Part shown: piece by piece, positions 21,422-24,177 of the stretch
Layout: each line of letters starts with the position of its first letter
How positions within the stretch are numbered: position 1 is the first letter of the stretch
Assembly (NCBI GenBank): GCA_000708835.1
Contig: DF237784.1
Coordinates: 6,195 to 30,371, forward strand
Origin: Klebsormidium nitens
Taxonomy: Eukaryota > Streptophyta > Klebsormidiophyceae > Klebsormidiales > Klebsormidiaceae
Reading direction: 5' to 3'
Length of the DNA: 24,177 bases
Program-made: the position numbers and the translations under genes
Notes under the pieces: model-generated
Database searches by the model: none
Seen by the model: only the letters and a program-made list of their open reading frames with translations
What the model was told of the DNA's origin: nothing

Positions 21422-22529
21422 ACTGGAGCTCACCCACATCCCCATTCGGTGTAGGAAGCCTGAGAGCCCGCGGTTCGTAGGGATTGTATACATGTATGAA
21501 GCATTCGAGCAATTATCTCATCAAAGCAAGTTGTATCAGTTCCATGTCGGGTCACCATGCACATTATATCTTTGATTGAGCGAGAATCACTTTCAAGTTT
21601 CCTGTTTTGAGAGCATGAAGGCCGGCCCGTGCTGTTCATGCATCGATTATCGATCGAGTAGATGCACCAATCATCCTATAGGAAGCCTGAGCTCAACGGT
21701 CGTGTTGCGCGCAATAAAGCTACATCACATGCTGGCGCCAGCATGCATGATGCACATGCTGGCGTCCGGGACGGTTGTGCACGATGTCCGGGACGGTTGT
21801 GATGCGCATGCCCATGCACGTGTCATGATATGATATTCTCCATAAAGAACGTACAAACATACATTGATGGGTCTCGATCTTCATTTTTGCCGTAAATTAG
21901 CAGATCATCCCGTCGCGATCATGATGGCATGGCCTGGCCAGGTAGTAATTATACCGCCCCGCAAACATATGCATGCTATAGGTAATCCATAAGTCACTCG
22001 TACTTCCGACGAGGCAGCTGGCTCACACTTTTCTTTGTATATCATGATCTGGCCAATGAGTTTACCAACGCACACACTGGCCAATTAACAAAAATGTACC
22101 TGATATGCAGATTTGACTATGCAAACATGGCTAGCATCTGACCTTGCAGGCATGTACACTCGTCGCGAGGTCAATTCACCTCTTCAATTGTCGAATGAGT
22201 GAATCCGCGGTTCACACGAAAATGCCTTACGCGGGGTAGACTTTGAAGAAAATCAGGAAGTTTCACTGTGGTGGTGCAAACCCAATCAGAGTGGCCACTG
22301 TTCCTTCATAACTTCAGAACCTTATACGGACTCTCACGAACAGGGCCCGGCCAACTCAAATGAATCCGCGGTATTCACCAAGGCGCAAAACACAGCGCCC
22401 ATGGGTTTGAAAGGAAGCCACTGCTCAAAGAGCTTGGTGTCACGGTTCTTGTTTTGATGGTAAGAGAACTTTATTGAGATCGGATCCCTGCCCTTGGGGC
22501 TGCTTTGCATGCATGTCAAACTTGTGTGG
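21422..22529. other. Convergent intergenic region with short palindromes, no gene
   Basis: This lies between the 3' ends of the J-domain gene and the ATP synthase subunit g gene. No open frame carries a family signature. It holds the palindrome and direct repeats at 21728-21801 and many CATGCA/TGCATG words. Both 3' UTRs presumably fall here. Confidence 0.6.
21728..21801. repeat. 18-bp perfect palindrome followed by a 22-bp-period direct repeat
   Basis: 21728-21745 reads CATGCTGGCGCCAGCATG, identical on both strands. Half of it (CATGCTGGCG) recurs at 21754-21763. GTCCGGGACGGTTGTG then occurs at 21764-21779 and 21786-21801. The cluster lies in the convergent spacer. Confidence 0.9.
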
Positions 22530-23705
22530 CTATACCTTGTAACCAGTCAATGACCCGCCTCTTCCAATGATCTCGCCGACCACAAACCAAGCGTACAATT
22601 CCAAAGTGAAGAGCGCCGCGGTGCCGATCTCGTGCACGGAGAGATCTTGTCGATGCGCCCATTTACTTTTGACAGTGTCCACGTCCTTCCAGAAGAGCTT
22701 CTGCCGGTGGGGGATACTGCACCAAACAGAAATCAGAAGATAAGGCCACAGCCAAAAACGAAACAATGCAGAAAATACTCAGTAAAAACCTGAGACCTTC
22801 TGCTGCTTAACCGAATGTGGCGCCAAATAATTGTCGACCACTGAGTCATCAGTATTGACGACGACTTCTTCAGACAAAAAGCCCTTGCTCTACGGGTAGA
22901 TTAACGACGGAATCGCCCCAAAATATGGAACTTTGTGAGCAATCAGGAAATAAGGAGCACGGAGCCCTCGGACAGTCCTGTCAGAAAGTTAGAAGTAAGC
23001 CTTGATCAGCAGGTGAGCTTCATAGCCGGAAACACGACCAAACAATATTCTGACCGACAGACCTCTAGCAAACACTGGGGCGCGCAATATTTTGACAAAT
23101 GATTCTGCAAAGCTGTGTCTATCATAATCTTTTTTGAATTTTGAATGCACTTGACATTGTGCAATGGCATGAAAAGTGTTCATACACGGAGTGGCAATCT
23201 GTTGCAGTTGAATTAGTGCACAGGCTGTGCCATGAATCTGCCCACAACATGCATGATCTGATCAACATTGATCATCAAGGGGCCTTCCTTTACACTGCAG
23301 CCTGATACAACGGAAATACACCTTCACACCATCTAGACACTAATGCTGACAGGCCAGGGAGAGACCATTACCAAAAAAAGGCTCTTAAAAGCCATGAATT
23401 GATCAGGTACCCCGCACAAACACCTCAACCCATCCTTCAGCGCAATTTTACTTGGAAACGGGCTGCACGCTAGTCAGATCTCGAAGGATTTTGGCAGCTT
23501 ACGTTGCTAGTTGGGTGTAGAAAGCCTTCTTTGTCAGCTCTGCTGCCTTTTCTGGCGTTGCAGGGTCCGCAACAAACTGCTTGTTTGATTCCATCATGCT
23601 CTTGTATGCAGAAGAACCATGCGTTGATGCGAGGTTCCCAGCCTTGCTGGCTGCATCCGTCAAGGGCTTCAATCGCTTCAAGGCGGCCTGAGCGAACGAT
23701 GCCAT
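22530..23705 (-). CDS. Mitochondrial ATP synthase subunit g
   Basis: Two exons, 23705-23503 and 22716-22530, join in phase 2 across a 786-base intron to give 129 residues. Exon 1 (MASFAQAALKRLKPL ... FYTQLA) ends at GTAAGC, and exon 2 begins after TTTGGTGCAG. The sequence follows plant subunit g closely: SAYKSMMESNKQFV, then FWKDVDTVKSKW, then ALFTLELYAWFVVGEIIGRG and LTGYKV at the C-terminus. The last hydrophobic segment (about 99-119) is the membrane helix. Subunit g sits in the Fo part of the F1Fo ATP synthase in the inner membrane and supports dimer formation at cristae edges. The length is typical for the family. The N-terminus is basic and amphipathic but no cleavable presequence is evident, as is usual for this subunit. 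Confidence 0.93.
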
Positions 23706-24177
23706 GCTGTTTCCGGCTTCCGACTTCCAAAGAAACCGGACTCACGGCAAGGATACTGTTCTAAGCCCCACAGAATCTACAGGTGCGTGCCTGACTTGCG
23801 GCGCCGTATCAGAGACGGAGTTTCAACCTGATCAACCGATTCCTCAGATGCAGATATAGCTACTGCCCTTCCTTTCCCTCCCTTCTGATTCTTTGAAGAG
23901 CCCTGTGCGAGGCGATGATCGTGAAGCCTGATGCACCTTGATGAGCTTTCTCTTGCTACAGCTTGGAACAGATGGATGCATGCGCCAAGCTTGATCATTG
24001 ATGGTTGATTAGCCCTGCTGCTGGTAGCGGGATCTGTGACTAGTGGTTGATCAAGTACTGACCATGCTGACCGAGCTTGTGGTTAGGCCTTAACTCAAGC
24101 AGAGAATGGCCTCGATCAAAGCCTTTGATCGAGCTGCTTCGACCCTAGCTCGATCGAGTCTTTTCCTGAGCTACCCG
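23706..24177. promoter_or_regulatory. Upstream region of the ATP synthase subunit g gene
   Basis: This is the 5' flank of the minus-strand gene. It contains no recognised coding sequence; the 73-codon minus frame at 23777-23998 has no family signature. It includes the 23-base inverted repeat at 24111-24133. Confidence 0.4.
24111..24133. repeat. Perfect 11-bp inverted repeat with 1-base centre
   Basis: CTCGATCAAAG and CTTTGATCGAG are perfect reverse complements around one C. Another self-complementary word, CTCGATCGAG, follows within 25 bases. It may be a site for a dimeric DNA-binding protein or a chance palindrome. Confidence 0.85.

Noticed and set aside
23504-23764. 86-codon plus-strand frame opposite ATP synthase subunit g exon 1
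   Set aside because: It is the antisense shadow of a well-supported coding exon.

Overview
This is a nuclear eukaryotic window. The five protein genes I can support are mostly split by GT-AG introns, and exon phases match at nearly every junction proposed. Gene content points to the green lineage: a plant-type GT61 glycosyltransferase, an F-box/leucine-rich protein and a plant-like mitochondrial ATP synthase subunit g. Compact genes, introns of roughly 70-1,600 bp and mixed GC would suit a streptophyte alga (Klebsormidium-like) or another early-diverging plant. That placement is inference; no marker fixes the species.

Layout. 1-850 is repeat DNA: a long hairpin, a 115-bp tandem repeat and a dispersed repeat module. 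946-4517 (+) is an 8-exon gene whose C-terminal half has a PD-(D/E)XK nuclease signature like that of Crinkler-type proteins. 5840-6510 is a second tandem array with a unit of about 108 bp. 6700-7620 holds further copies of the dispersed module, so the nuclease-like gene is bracketed by related repeats. 7872-9245 (+) is a single-exon F-box gene. 9246-10775 is a gene-free convergent intergenic region. 10776-16628 (-) is a 5-exon GT61 gene coding for a type II membrane protein of about 513 residues. 16629-18715 is the divergent spacer to 18716-21421 (+), a DNAJC17-type J-domain/RRM gene of 4 exons. 21422-22529 is a palindrome-rich convergent spacer. 22530-23705 (-) is the 2-exon gene for mitochondrial ATP synthase subunit g.

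The genes have unrelated housekeeping or secretory roles and do not form a pathway. The most unusual feature lies inside the GT61 gene. Intron 3 holds about eight decayed tandem copies of the splice acceptor plus the first 50-60 bases of exon 4. Intron 2 holds one clear and one decayed copy of the acceptor plus start of exon 3. The second notable feature is the repeat-bracketed nuclease-like gene. A dispersed module with a strong hairpin lies upstream of both this gene and the F-box gene.
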